Assembly: GCA_028565715.1 (NCBI GenBank)
Contig: JAOXYC010178691.1
Location: 1-12,960, forward strand
Source: Phoronis pallida
Taxonomy: Eukaryota; Phoronida; Phoronidae
Length of the DNA stretch: 12,960 nt
Direction of reading: 5' to 3'
Position numbers and translations under genes: made by a program. The notes under the pieces were generated by a model. It searched no databases. It was given only the letters and a program-made list of their open reading frames with translations, and was not told where the DNA came from. This document shows, piece by piece, positions 1-6,908 of this stretch. How positions within the stretch are numbered: position 1 is the first letter of the stretch; each line of letters opens with the position of its first letter.

Positions 1-149
1 TGGAATTTATCAACAAGTGTAACATGGTGCGCAGGAACACTTACATGTAGGCCCCCAAAAGACCTGAAGAGTTTGTTGAACTCTGTTGTGTTATCTCCTT
101 CCATCCCTGCACCTTCTTCATAACCCATCAGATTGCCAAGAACATCATG
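1..149 (-). CDS. Exon 3 of unidentified minus-strand gene, running to the window edge
   Basis: An acceptor (TTGTATTCCAG, AG at 151-150) opens a phase-0 frame beginning HDVLGNLMGYEEGAG and continuing through TTEFNKLFRSFGG. The frame stays open to base 1 (49 codons plus 2 bases), ending VSVPAHHVTLVDKF. A good donor motif, GTAAGT at 44-39, also lies inside it. Used, it would end the exon at 45 after 35 codons, again in phase 0. The residues beyond it read like natural protein (alternating beta-strand-like pattern), so read-through is slightly favoured, but both are possible. Exons 1-3 together give 110 residues if the donor is used, or 124 if not. The gene continues left of the window and its product is unrecognised. 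Confidence 0.78.
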
Positions 150-588
150 CTGGAATACAAGACATGTTACTAGTCAGTGTTAGGTGTTTTCAATGCGTTT
201 TTAGAAAAGATAAAAACAACTCACTGTTGAATATTTGTGACGGCAATTCTAGCAAAGGAAGAACGGGGAGGGGGAAGCAGCGTGAATTTAATCAATTTAG
301 ATGCATGGGCGGTGACAAAAAATACATTGGTGTGGTGGTTTCTAAAAATATTGTTAGAAAAATTATTTACAATGCATGAATAGGCGGATATAAAATTTGA
401 CAAAAATACATTGGTGATTGTCCTAAAACAAAAGTGCCCATCCGTCCCTGAGGATATGACTTTTTTGCTAGAATAGCAGAATGTACGGTACATAAAGCCT
501 TTATGGGTTCTTAACAAAATGTGACACAACTTATGAAATACCATTGTAAAGTGAATGAAATTGTGTTATTTAGTGAATGAAATTTCAC
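150..588 (-). other. Intron 2 of the minus-strand gene
   Basis: This is a 439-bp interval between the donor at 588-587 and the acceptor at 151-150. It includes an imperfect direct repeat (301-332 and 372-416). Open frames inside it on either strand have no splice or protein-like support. Confidence 0.7.
301..416. repeat. Imperfect direct repeat in intron 2
   Basis: Copy 1 (301-332) and copy 2 (372-416) both start ATGCATG, share a GGCGG core and end in GACAAAA-ATACATTGGTG, with one A fewer in copy 2. Copy 2 carries about 13 extra bases between core and end. It looks like an old local duplication with indels. Confidence 0.6.
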
Positions 589-711
589 CTGCAATGTGCG
601 CATACAGCCATCTGGATCACATTGGCTAGTTACTTCAATCTCAGCTAATGTCATAGGTATCCCATGAAGGTTGAGACGATCACTCATATTCTCCACGATT
701 TCCACAGGCAC
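589..711 (-). CDS. Exon 2 of unidentified minus-strand gene
   Basis: On the minus strand a T-rich tract ending in TTTTAG (acceptor AG at 713-712) precedes 41 open codons. They begin VPVEIVENMSDRLNLHG and end GCMRTLQ, closed by CAG and a GTGAAA donor at 588-587. Both boundaries are phase 0 and the 123 bp contain no stop. The residue mix (acidic and hydrophobic alternation, a C-x4-C pair in SQCDPDGC) looks like a folded soluble domain rather than chance translation. It joins exon 1 across an intron of 545 bp and exon 3 across one of 439 bp. I cannot name the domain. Confidence that it is a real exon is high because both splice sites and the phase agree with both neighbours. Confidence 0.83.
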
Positions 712-1256
712 CTAAAATTTAAAAAAAACATGATGCTGTTTGTACCTCAACATTCAATACATAATTCTGGTATTATAGTTGGAACTGAATTTGAGTAATA
801 TTTAAACTGCATATCATGGTGGCTCCTAGTATACGTAGGCAAGAATAAGGAAAGGAAACTGGAAAACGCGGGAGCCTGAAGTCAACTAAATTCATAATCT
901 GGATTTTTGGTCCACACACTATATTAGGGAGGATATTTCCTTTTCAGCTTATAGTTTCAATATTGAGGAAAATGTCCTCCTCCGGACCATAGTCACAGTC
1001 TACACAAATTCACCAATTCCAAAAATCAATTTACAATTTACACAAAAAAGGCCTAGAGAATAAGTGTTATCTAAACACTGTCTAAGTAGTGCCCGTATGC
1101 CGTATGGTATGTAGAAGCAAGGGTTGCAGATATTTACCTTACTTTAAATCAAATATCTGAATTTTAGATGACATTTAATTCACAACTTCAACGTAGAGGA
1201 ATGTGTATTCAATCAAATGAACTTAGCTAATCTGGAAATGGAATTTGATAACAAAC
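712..1256 (-). other. Intron 1 of the minus-strand gene
   Basis: This is a 545-bp AT-rich interval between the donor at 1256-1255 and the acceptor at 713-712. It contains a small imperfect foldback at 928-980. I found no further phase-0 exon with good splice sites, but a short one could be missed by eye. Confidence 0.65.
928..980. repeat. Small foldback in intron 1
   Basis: GGAGGATATTTCCT (928-941) pairs with AGGAAAATGTCCTCC (966-980) with one mismatch and one bulge. Outer GGTCC and GGACC words extend the symmetry. It could be a relic of a small inverted-repeat element. No function is evident. Confidence 0.45.
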
Positions 1257-1358
1257 CTGCATAAGACTGCGACATCCTCGGCCTGTTATTTGGTTTGTGT
1301 AATGAATTCTTGTAAAATTGTAACTCTTCTCGTCACCTGTCTTCTTAACCCTGTCCAT
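1257..1358 (-). CDS. Exon 1 (start codon) of unidentified minus-strand gene
   Basis: Read on the minus strand, an ATG at 1358-1356 in a strong context (A at -3, G at +4) opens 34 codons, beginning MDRVKKTGDEKSYNF and ending CRSLMQ. They end in CAG followed by a GT donor (GTTTGT) at 1256-1255. An in-frame TGA lies six codons upstream of this ATG, so it is the first possible start. The exon ends between codons (phase 0) and the next supported exon also begins in phase 0. There is no signal peptide or membrane segment: the N terminus is basic and polar. I do not recognise the family. The 5' UTR would run toward the YY1-like site near 1450-1460, giving a leader of about 100 nt. The start is fairly secure. 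A further phase-0 exon hidden in the intron cannot be excluded. Confidence 0.72.
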
Positions 1359-1448
1359 CTTACAGCATTTGTATCAATTTGGAACACAAACGCTCCTTTA
1401 ACTGCTAATTTTTAAAAACTTTTCAGAATTTGTCACCTCAAAACAATA

Positions 1449-1490
1449 CAATATGGCGGTAAAATACGTCTGCGCACGATCGATGCGCAT
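1449..1490. promoter_or_regulatory. YY1-like site and paired TGCGCA (NRF1-like) half-sites between divergent genes
   Basis: CAATATGGCGG at 1449-1459 matches the YY1 core (AANATGGCGG). Eleven bases on, TGCGCA (1471-1476) and TGCGCA (1484-1489) flank the near-palindromic centre CGATCGA. NRF1 prefers two adjacent GCGCA/TGCGC half-sites, so this wider spacing is a weaker match. Such sites cluster at TATA-less housekeeping promoters, and this block is about 90 bp upstream of the minus-strand start codon. I infer it as the core promoter of that gene, possibly serving both directions. Confidence 0.5.
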
Positions 1491-1649
1491 ACTCCTCAAA
1501 TCAAATTAAAAAATTGTTTTACGTTTTTCGTGCATTTGTGCAATACAAAAAATATATATGGATTCATCTACAATTCTTATTTGATAAAAAAGTGTTAAAT
1601 TTCTTCATTTTTTCCAGTTGGACATTTTTTTGTATTTGCCTAAGGAGCA

Positions 1650-1690
1650 TTTGCCCGCGCGAGACATTTCGCGATTTAGTTGCCTAGCTT
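1650..1690. promoter_or_regulatory. Local CpG cluster, possible start region of the plus-strand gene
   Basis: CCCGCGCGAG and TTTCGCGAT put about five CpGs in roughly 25 bp of otherwise CpG-poor DNA, followed by GTTGCCTAGC. The latter resembles an RFX X-box left half (GTTGCC), but the right half is poor. The position suits a transcription start for the plus-strand gene with an untranslated first exon. No TATA box is obvious. Confidence 0.3.
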
Positions 1691-2139
1691 GAATCTGACT
1701 GTTTGTATTGTATTGCCCATTCAGTGCAGTTCAATGAATGTGTTCTGATTGAAAAGAATAACGACTTGGCAATATTGGAGAAATATTTGTATTGAGTCAA
1801 TGGGACAACGACACGACTGACATTATGGGCTAACGGAAGACATACTTATGATTGACATTTTTATGTGTTTTTACAGTTTAATGGCCTCAAGTTTTTCAAC
1901 TTTTCAGACACTAAGGCAGTACTGCCATTGCCTTGCCTTTGGCCATTGCTGATATTCGAAGAGCTTAGCCATAACTAGGACCATAACATTGATGGTAGGC
2001 TTGACCCAGAAAAAAAGGATTATGTTTCTTATAACAACTGTATGAAGATATTGCCGTCATTTATCTCGAGGCATTGTGGAGTGGGATTTCTGCCAATGCC
2101 AACACTGCAACCGATTTAAATTTGGTTGTTTTTCATCAG
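1691..2139 (+). other. Probable 5' UTR and intron upstream of the plus-strand coding exon
   Basis: Several ATGs here lead to short frames and all frames are closed, so this is not coding. A good acceptor (TTGGTTGTTTTTCATCAG, AG at 2138-2139) sits 73 bp before the start codon. It suggests an intron in the 5' UTR, but the matching donor was not identified with confidence. Confidence 0.4.
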
Positions 2140-2212
2140 TATTTGTTTGTTGAAAATTTGGTTTTCCAAGGCTGTAACAAAGACTGTTTGGGAAGGATTC
2201 CTACCAATCAAT

Positions 2213-3730
2213 ATGGAAGCGAATCAAATTGCAGAGGATAATAAAAATGAAAACATAAGAGATTATTTAGATATTTCCGAAGTCAGTGAGGATAGAAAAC
2301 TGACAAATTCACTGATAGGAGAAAGTGACTTTTGTATGTGTTGTCAGAATCTCGACATTCCGGTGGACTGTACGCGTAGTTACTTAAAATATCCCAATAC
2401 AGTAGACAAGCTTGGAGGATGGTTGGAAACGGGCATAATAAAAACAAATGGGAAAAAGAAAAAGAATCGTCGGAGATCAGCAGATGATGCACTTTACTTG
2501 CCGTTTAACGAATATGAAAGTCATCATCAAAGTCAAAGATCTCAGTTGAAATCAGCAGATAATAGCTGGGCAAATAGTCAGATAAAACCACCTTTACCGT
2601 TCTGGAAATCTGTTGTTGAAACTGACACCTATAGGTATATACCGGGAAACGGTAGATATCGTATGGAGAAAAGTGTTACAAAAATTGCACCAATCAAAAA
2701 GAAACCAGAAAGAGTGTATCTTACCAGTGAACAGCGGGCATTGCAGAAGGAAATTCAGCGTGATTTGAGACGTGAACTAGACAGTCAGAAATCTGAGCAA
2801 ATGAGCAATATGGATGATGCCATTAACATGTTGGATGAAAATATCAAAAATGGCCCAGTAAAGTTTGGTTATTCTCATAGTGGGATGAACAAATCAAATG
2901 AATTGGATTTTGAATCTGACATGAATGCACGCAACAAGAATTCAAATCGGTTGAAAGGTCTGAGTCAAACATTTGCTCCAAGCTTAGAGCTTCCACCAAT
3001 CACAAATCAGGGAACTAACTACCTCGATCCTTTCATGGAACAAGTTAGTAAAAAACTATCAGCGCTTGAAGAAGAAATGCGACGAGATTCTCACATTAGA
3101 ATGTCTTCCCGAAAAAGTAATCATGACGATCAAACAAGGGCCTCCAAACATGACAAACATGATTCTCGAACAGACAAAAAATCTAAATCAGACGGGATTC
3201 CAGCGGATATGTTTTCTGTGAAACAGTTAATGAAAAATAATGAGAAAAAGCTGAAGGCAAGAGCTATTCAACTGAAGAAATCAGTAGACCAGGAGAATGG
3301 ATTCACGTTGCCATCACATGTGCGATATACAACAGCCAATGGCGATGTCATCAGTATACCCATATTCTCAAATGTTCATGCCCCAAACACTACTGATCTA
3401 ATAAATCAGGAAAGGCAAAATTTTAAAAAAGGTGCTGATATTAATGGGAATAACGCTTCCAGTGAATCGTTAGAGAACACATTACAAGCTGTGAAATGTA
3501 GAGTTAGCAATCAACAGAATATTTCTCCGATTAAACGGAAACATTCCAATCAGAATCCAGAGACGCATAATAGAGCAATAAATAATGCATTTCCCAGCAT
3601 GCCGATTGGTCAGTCGAGAGGTGACAAATCAAGCACTAAAAACTTCCACTCGGAGGATTCTTATCCTGATTTGTTACCCAAAATTTCAGGGAAGAGGCTT
3701 GAAATTCCATTGACAACACATAGATTATAG
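2213..3730 (+). CDS. Unidentified 505-residue basic, largely disordered protein
   Basis: One uninterrupted exon encodes 505 residues. I chose the ATG at 2213 (MEANQIAEDN), which has A at -3 and G at +4. The frame is open upstream to an in-frame TAA at 2117-2119 but has no earlier ATG, and a likely splice acceptor lies between. Visible parts: an acidic N terminus; a Cys cluster at 41-53 (C-x-C-C, then C53); the Lys/Arg run KKKKNRRR at 81-88, a possible nuclear signal; an aromatic segment at 126-148 (PPLPFWK through YRYIPGNGRYR); likely helical or coiled-coil stretches near 171-212, 275-294 and 335-360; a Ser/Lys/Asp/His-rich linker at about 296-325; and a polar Asn/Ser-rich tail. No signal peptide or membrane segment is seen. 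The TAG stop is at 3728-3730. Acceptor donors inside the exon are not needed to keep it open, so this is probably the only or last coding exon. I do not recognise the family, and any nuclear, ciliary or cytoskeletal role would be a guess. Confidence 0.85.
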   Translation: MEANQIAEDNKNENIRDYLDISEVSEDRKLTNSLIGESDFCMCCQNLDIPVDCTRSYLKYPNTVDKLGGWLETGIIKTNGKKKKNRRRSADDALYLPFNEYESHHQSQRSQLKSADNSWANSQIKPPLPFWKSVVETDTYRYIPGNGRYRMEKSVTKIAPIKKKPERVYLTSEQRALQKEIQRDLRRELDSQKSEQMSNMDDAINMLDENIKNGPVKFGYSHSGMNKSNELDFESDMNARNKNSNRLKGLSQTFAPSLELPPITNQGTNYLDPFMEQVSKKLSALEEEMRRDSHIRMSSRKSNHDDQTRASKHDKHDSRTDKKSKSDGIPADMFSVKQLMKNNEKKLKARAIQLKKSVDQENGFTLPSHVRYTTANGDVISIPIFSNVHAPNTTDLINQERQNFKKGADINGNNASSESLENTLQAVKCRVSNQQNISPIKRKHSNQNPETHNRAINNAFPSMPIGQSRGDKSSTKNFHSEDSYPDLLPKISGKRLEIPLTTHRL

Positions 3731-3970
3731 ATGAAGTTATAAATGACTGTAATGTGGGTAAAAGCCCAGGGAATATTAATTGGTGATGCTGAAAAAAAAA
3801 CTGGGGGAGGGGTTATTATATATTAGAGTCATATCCGGTAGGCCTATATAACTTTCAAGATTTATCGTAAAAGAGGTGCACAGGCTTAAATCCCCAGTGT
3901 ATTCATCTGCAATGGATGGTTTCAGTAAAAATGTTGTGATTTGGCTTTTAAATTATTAATCAGTTAATTC

Positions 3971-4011
3971 AACCAATGAGCTGTACATCTTTAAGATCCA
4001 GCTCATTGGTT
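3971..4011 (+). repeat. Perfect 13-bp stem-loop in the probable 3' UTR
   Basis: AACCAATGAGCTG (3971-3983) and its exact reverse complement (3999-4011) flank a 15-nt loop. It lies about 240 bp after the stop codon, so if transcribed it would form a stable RNA hairpin. Each arm also carries a CCAAT word. It may be a regulatory RNA structure or simply a palindromic relic. Confidence 0.7.
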
Positions 4012-4766
4012 CAACCAACAATATATTTTATTCATCAAAAGTATGATGCCTGTTGGGACTACATTTATAACACACGAAATTTGTTGCCAGAGCAATAAGG
4101 TTCATGTATAATAGAATGTGCAATTTGTTAATTGTATGGATGCTAAATTGTGGGTTGTTACGAAAAACTTAAATTCATAGCAATAATGAAAGTGGGCGTG
4201 AAATGTACATATCTGAGTAACCATTAACATGATTTTAAAATTTTGATTATCAAAATATTAATGATGTTCATGTTTTCTGTTGAAAAGAAACAGTGGTTTA
4301 TCTTTAAAATTAAGCATATGTTGTACAATTCCATAGCTAAGAAAATGGATGGTGTACTGTGCGAAACTTAATCATGATATTGAAAAATTTATTTCCGAAA
4401 TTGGGCTTTTGTAAACCAATTTTTGTGCAATCATGATATTAGTCCTGTTTGTTGATAACAATGTATATGAACATTGGTCTTTTACTGATATATGTATCGT
4501 TTTAAGATGTTTGTCATTTGTAAAAGCAAGGCTGAAATGTGTTTTAAATGTTTGTACTAAAAGATGAGAGCATTCATTTGTGATTGAAGGAATTGTTTCA
4601 ACTGATCAATAGGAAAACATTTAGTTTGAATGTTATCATCCCGTAAAAAAATGTTCGTCCCCTTGTCTGTTGCCACTGACATTTAGCTTCCTTGATAAAA
4701 TTTGGGTCAAGAACATTGTTAATAGCATAAAAGGCTTGTTATCATGGGATATCAAATTTATGATAT

Positions 4767-4796
4767 GGCCAGGGGGACGTTTATCATGCCCTGGCC
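4767..4796. repeat. 8-bp GC-rich hairpin
   Basis: GGCCAGGG (4767-4774) and CCCTGGCC (4789-4796) flank a 14-nt loop in AT-rich DNA. Weaker symmetry continues outward. No function is evident. Confidence 0.55.
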
Positions 4797-5070
4797 TGAT
4801 AATGCTGTCATGGGAGAATGATAAAAAGATGATGTATACTTGTATTACTTTGCTCAATGTATTGGATGAATATACAGAAAACATACTTGTTTCTTTTTGC
4901 ACGATCTATAATTCTTTTGTTATGAACATGGGCTGAGTGGCAACTATGTAGAAGTTCTACTCATGAAAAGTATATAAAAGATATGTGAAAAAAAATTCAT
5001 TTAGTTTTATTTGCAGCCATGTGCAGTCACAGGAAAGGAAATTACACCTAGCCAACGCTATAAATGAAGA

Positions 5071-5371
5071 AGGAAAACTAATACAAATAATCTTGGGTAC
5101 AGGGCCGTGGGTGAAAACTATTCCTGACACTTCAATCACTTGTTTGAATATCATTATTTTTACAAGTACCTGCCCTATGAATCGATTTCGTAAGATTGCT
5201 CTTTTCAAAGTAACATTTCCAGACTGCAGGAGAACTAATACAGATATTCTTGCATATACTTTTAAAAAGTTAACGGCCGTGGGTGAAAACTTTTCCTGAC
5301 ACTTGTTTGAATATCATTATTTTTACAAGTACTTGCCCTATGAATCGATTTCGTAATGGCTCTTTTGTAAA
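5071..5371. repeat. Imperfect tandem duplication, two units of about 135-145 bp
   Basis: Unit 1 (about 5071-5208) and unit 2 (about 5228-5371) share AGGAnAACTAATACA, then GGCCGTGGGTGAAAAC, a segment through TTTGAATATCATTATTTTTA, and CTATGAATCGATTTCGTAA. Unit 2 has extra bases before GGCCGTGG. It lacks nine bases that unit 1 carries between two CACTT words, which is what slippage or deletion at a short direct repeat leaves. Frames read through here on either strand are products of the repeat and show no protein-like support. Confidence 0.85.
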
Positions 5372-6338
5372 TGGCGTAATTTAACACAAATACCTGACAC
5401 CCTGAACTTGAATAAATAATAATTCATATGAAAGGAATTTATTGTATAACAATTTAGGTAAGACTCAATGCTTCAAGAATAATGTTCTCCCCATCCACAT
5501 AGTATGACAACGAAGCCTGAGGCAACCAAACTGGTTGACATTACCCGGGGACATTACAAACTGTTGGGAATCCCGCCAAACCGTGTCATACTTCTCAAAT
5601 GATTAAATTTAATTTACAACTTATAGTGAAATTCCAATAATTATTTTTCTATTATGTTTTTTTTCTACAAATTCTCCAGTATTTTTTTGCGCTAATGATA
5701 ACAGGACAATAACATAACGAAGGTGGACTTTTTCCGAGGTTTTTAATTCATCACACCATGGTATACATTTCCTGTCTGACAGGGCCTTATATTATTTCCA
5801 GAAAAATGCAGACATATAAAATCCAGACTTATGTGTCCTCTGGGCTATTACTTTATATTTTTGTATCGTTATTGATAATTTCTTCGCTCTTTAATTTTCA
5901 AAAGAAAAGTGCCTCAAGTCTTTTATTAGTTGAAAAACGAACAAAAGGTTTGTGAAAGTACATTTGTACTTCGACTGTATGTACTATTATTTTTTTATGC
6001 CTTTGGGTTTCGTCACCGGTTTTTGACTTAACTTATTAATTTTACCTGTTTTATGTCGAGTCAATTTTGCTCGTTTTGTTTGTCAAATAAATTTAACGCA
6101 CACGCAGTGATTAAAAAATATTAGCAAAGCAATTTGCTATAATTTTCCAATATCCCTTAAAACTACGTCACAGGCAATTATTATTTAAAAGGAAAATCAC
6201 ACCAGGGAAATCACACTTTTTAATAACACAGCTAATGGCTAGAGGAGGAAATGCGCGAATTCACGAAGCTAATAGCACAAGAATGCTTATCGATCTTCGT
6301 CTTAAATATTGGCATTAAATTCACAAACACTAATGTGC
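5372..6338. other. Intergenic DNA with one weak coding candidate
   Basis: AT-rich, without a convincing gene. AATAAA occurs at 5411-5416. Apart from the candidate exon at 5758-5955 I see nothing structured. Confidence 0.5.
5758..5955 (+). CDS. Weak candidate: first exon of a single-pass membrane protein
   Basis: An ATG in a near-ideal context (ACACCATGG) opens 65 codons. The predicted peptide has a short, mildly basic N terminus (RKMQTYKIQ), one strongly hydrophobic stretch at about residues 29-46 (GLLLYIFVSLLIISSLF), then a Lys/Ser-rich segment. That is the layout of a type II Golgi or plasma-membrane protein. A possible donor (AAAAG followed by GTTTGT) lies just before the TGA stop at 5953-5955. 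The case rests only on start context and one hydrophobic run. AT-rich DNA often translates into hydrophobic residues by chance, and no downstream exon was found. It may well be fortuitous. Confidence 0.15.
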   Translation: MVYISCLTGPYIISRKMQTYKIQTYVSSGLLLYIFVSLLIISSLFNFQKKSASSLLLVEKRTKGL

Positions 6339-6422
6339 AACCAATCAGAATTTGAATTGCCATTTATCAGTTGTAGATGTACGTGAGCATTTTATATTTC
6401 AATCTCTCAGTCATTTCAGTGT
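6339..6422 (+). promoter_or_regulatory. Candidate core promoter: CCAAT box, TATA-like box, initiator
   Basis: AACCAATCAGA (6339-6349) is a good NF-Y site. TTTATATTT (6391-6399) lies 50 bp downstream, and the pyrimidine-rich CTCTCAGTCATTTCAGT (about 6404-6420) follows at the distance expected for a start site. Spacing is right for a TATA promoter. The downstream sequence offers only short frames, for example ATG at 6525 running 26 codons to a GT at 6602. In AT-rich DNA TATA-like words are frequent, so this is suggestive only. Confidence 0.25.
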
Positions 6423-6812
6423 GTATTTTGTCAATCAGTGTCACCATTGCAAGTGGGAAATTATTTAATCACGAAACATTGATGTGGTTGTGAAATGATA
6501 ATTGTTTCAGGTTATCAATAAAAGATGTCCTTCCGTTTATATAACTTACACCCTATATTATCATTGTCATCAACAAATGCAGCGGAATGGCAGCATAAAT
6601 GGTAATGTTAACTTTTAAAGAGAAGACTGCAATTTTGAGTCTTATTATTTTTTATTTTTTGTATTAAACAATAGATCTTCAATACATCTTTCAAGTTAAA
6701 CACGAAAAACATTTGTTTTGAAAAAATCTATCGGTTTTAACTTGGATGGGTTATATAGGAACTCATAACATATATATATCAGATGATGCTCCAACAAAAA
6801 TGTCAACAAATC

Positions 6813-6908
6813 AAATTCGAAACTCTCGACCGGGAATCAAACCAGTTATTAACCAGACAGGTAGCCGGGAGACCAGAGTTCATGATCCCGGTCGAGAGTT
6901 TCGTGATT
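6813..6908. repeat. Foldback with 21/22-bp arms and a tRNA T-arm-like sequence
   Basis: The left arm (6818-6839) and right arm (6883-6903) are reverse complements except for one extra A, with 18 bp unbroken (CGAAACTCTCGACCGGGA). The loop is 43 nt, and weak symmetry (AAAT/ATTT) continues outward. On the minus strand, 6843-6833 reads GGTTTGATTCC, which matches the tRNA B box at ten of eleven positions. The 7-bp pair CTCTCGA/TCGAGAG spans 76 nt, the length of a tRNA. The A-box position does not match, so this is not an intact tRNA. It may be a tRNA-derived relic duplicated in inverse orientation, or a small foldback transposon. Confidence 0.7.

Larger units (their letters stand above)
3731..5070 (+). 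other. Probable 3' UTR and intergenic DNA
   Basis: No supported gene is present. I see no canonical AATAAA soon after the stop. Variant signals (AGTAAA near 3925, AATATA near 4019) are possible, and the first clear plus-strand AATAAA is at 5411-5416. The stretch holds the hairpins at 3971-4011 and 4767-4796. The two overlapping open frames around 4640-4940 lack splice or protein-like support. Confidence 0.5.

Noticed and set aside
221-544. 107-codon minus-strand open frame
   Set aside because: It lies within intron 2 of the better supported spliced gene, overlaps a local repeat and has no protein-like pattern.
1679-1692. RFX X-box implying a ciliary gene
   Set aside because: Only the left half (GTTGCC) fits and the right half is poor, so no ciliary role is claimed.
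2126-2212. Upstream extension of the long plus-strand protein from a TTG
   Set aside because: Nuclear animal genes rarely use TTG. A splice acceptor at 2138-2139 and a good-context ATG at 2213 explain the frame better.
4367-4442. Repeated AATCATGATATT word
   Set aside because: Two short AT-rich copies are within chance expectation.
4636-5299. Overlapping open frames of 83-104 codons on both strands
   Set aside because: They run through hairpins and the tandem duplication, opposite frames are equally open, and there are no splice sites or recognisable features.
6823-6898. Possible intact tRNA gene on the minus strand (76 nt, B box, pairing ends)
   Set aside because: The D-arm/A-box positions do not match and no anticodon stem forms. 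The symmetry is a long hairpin, not a cloverleaf.
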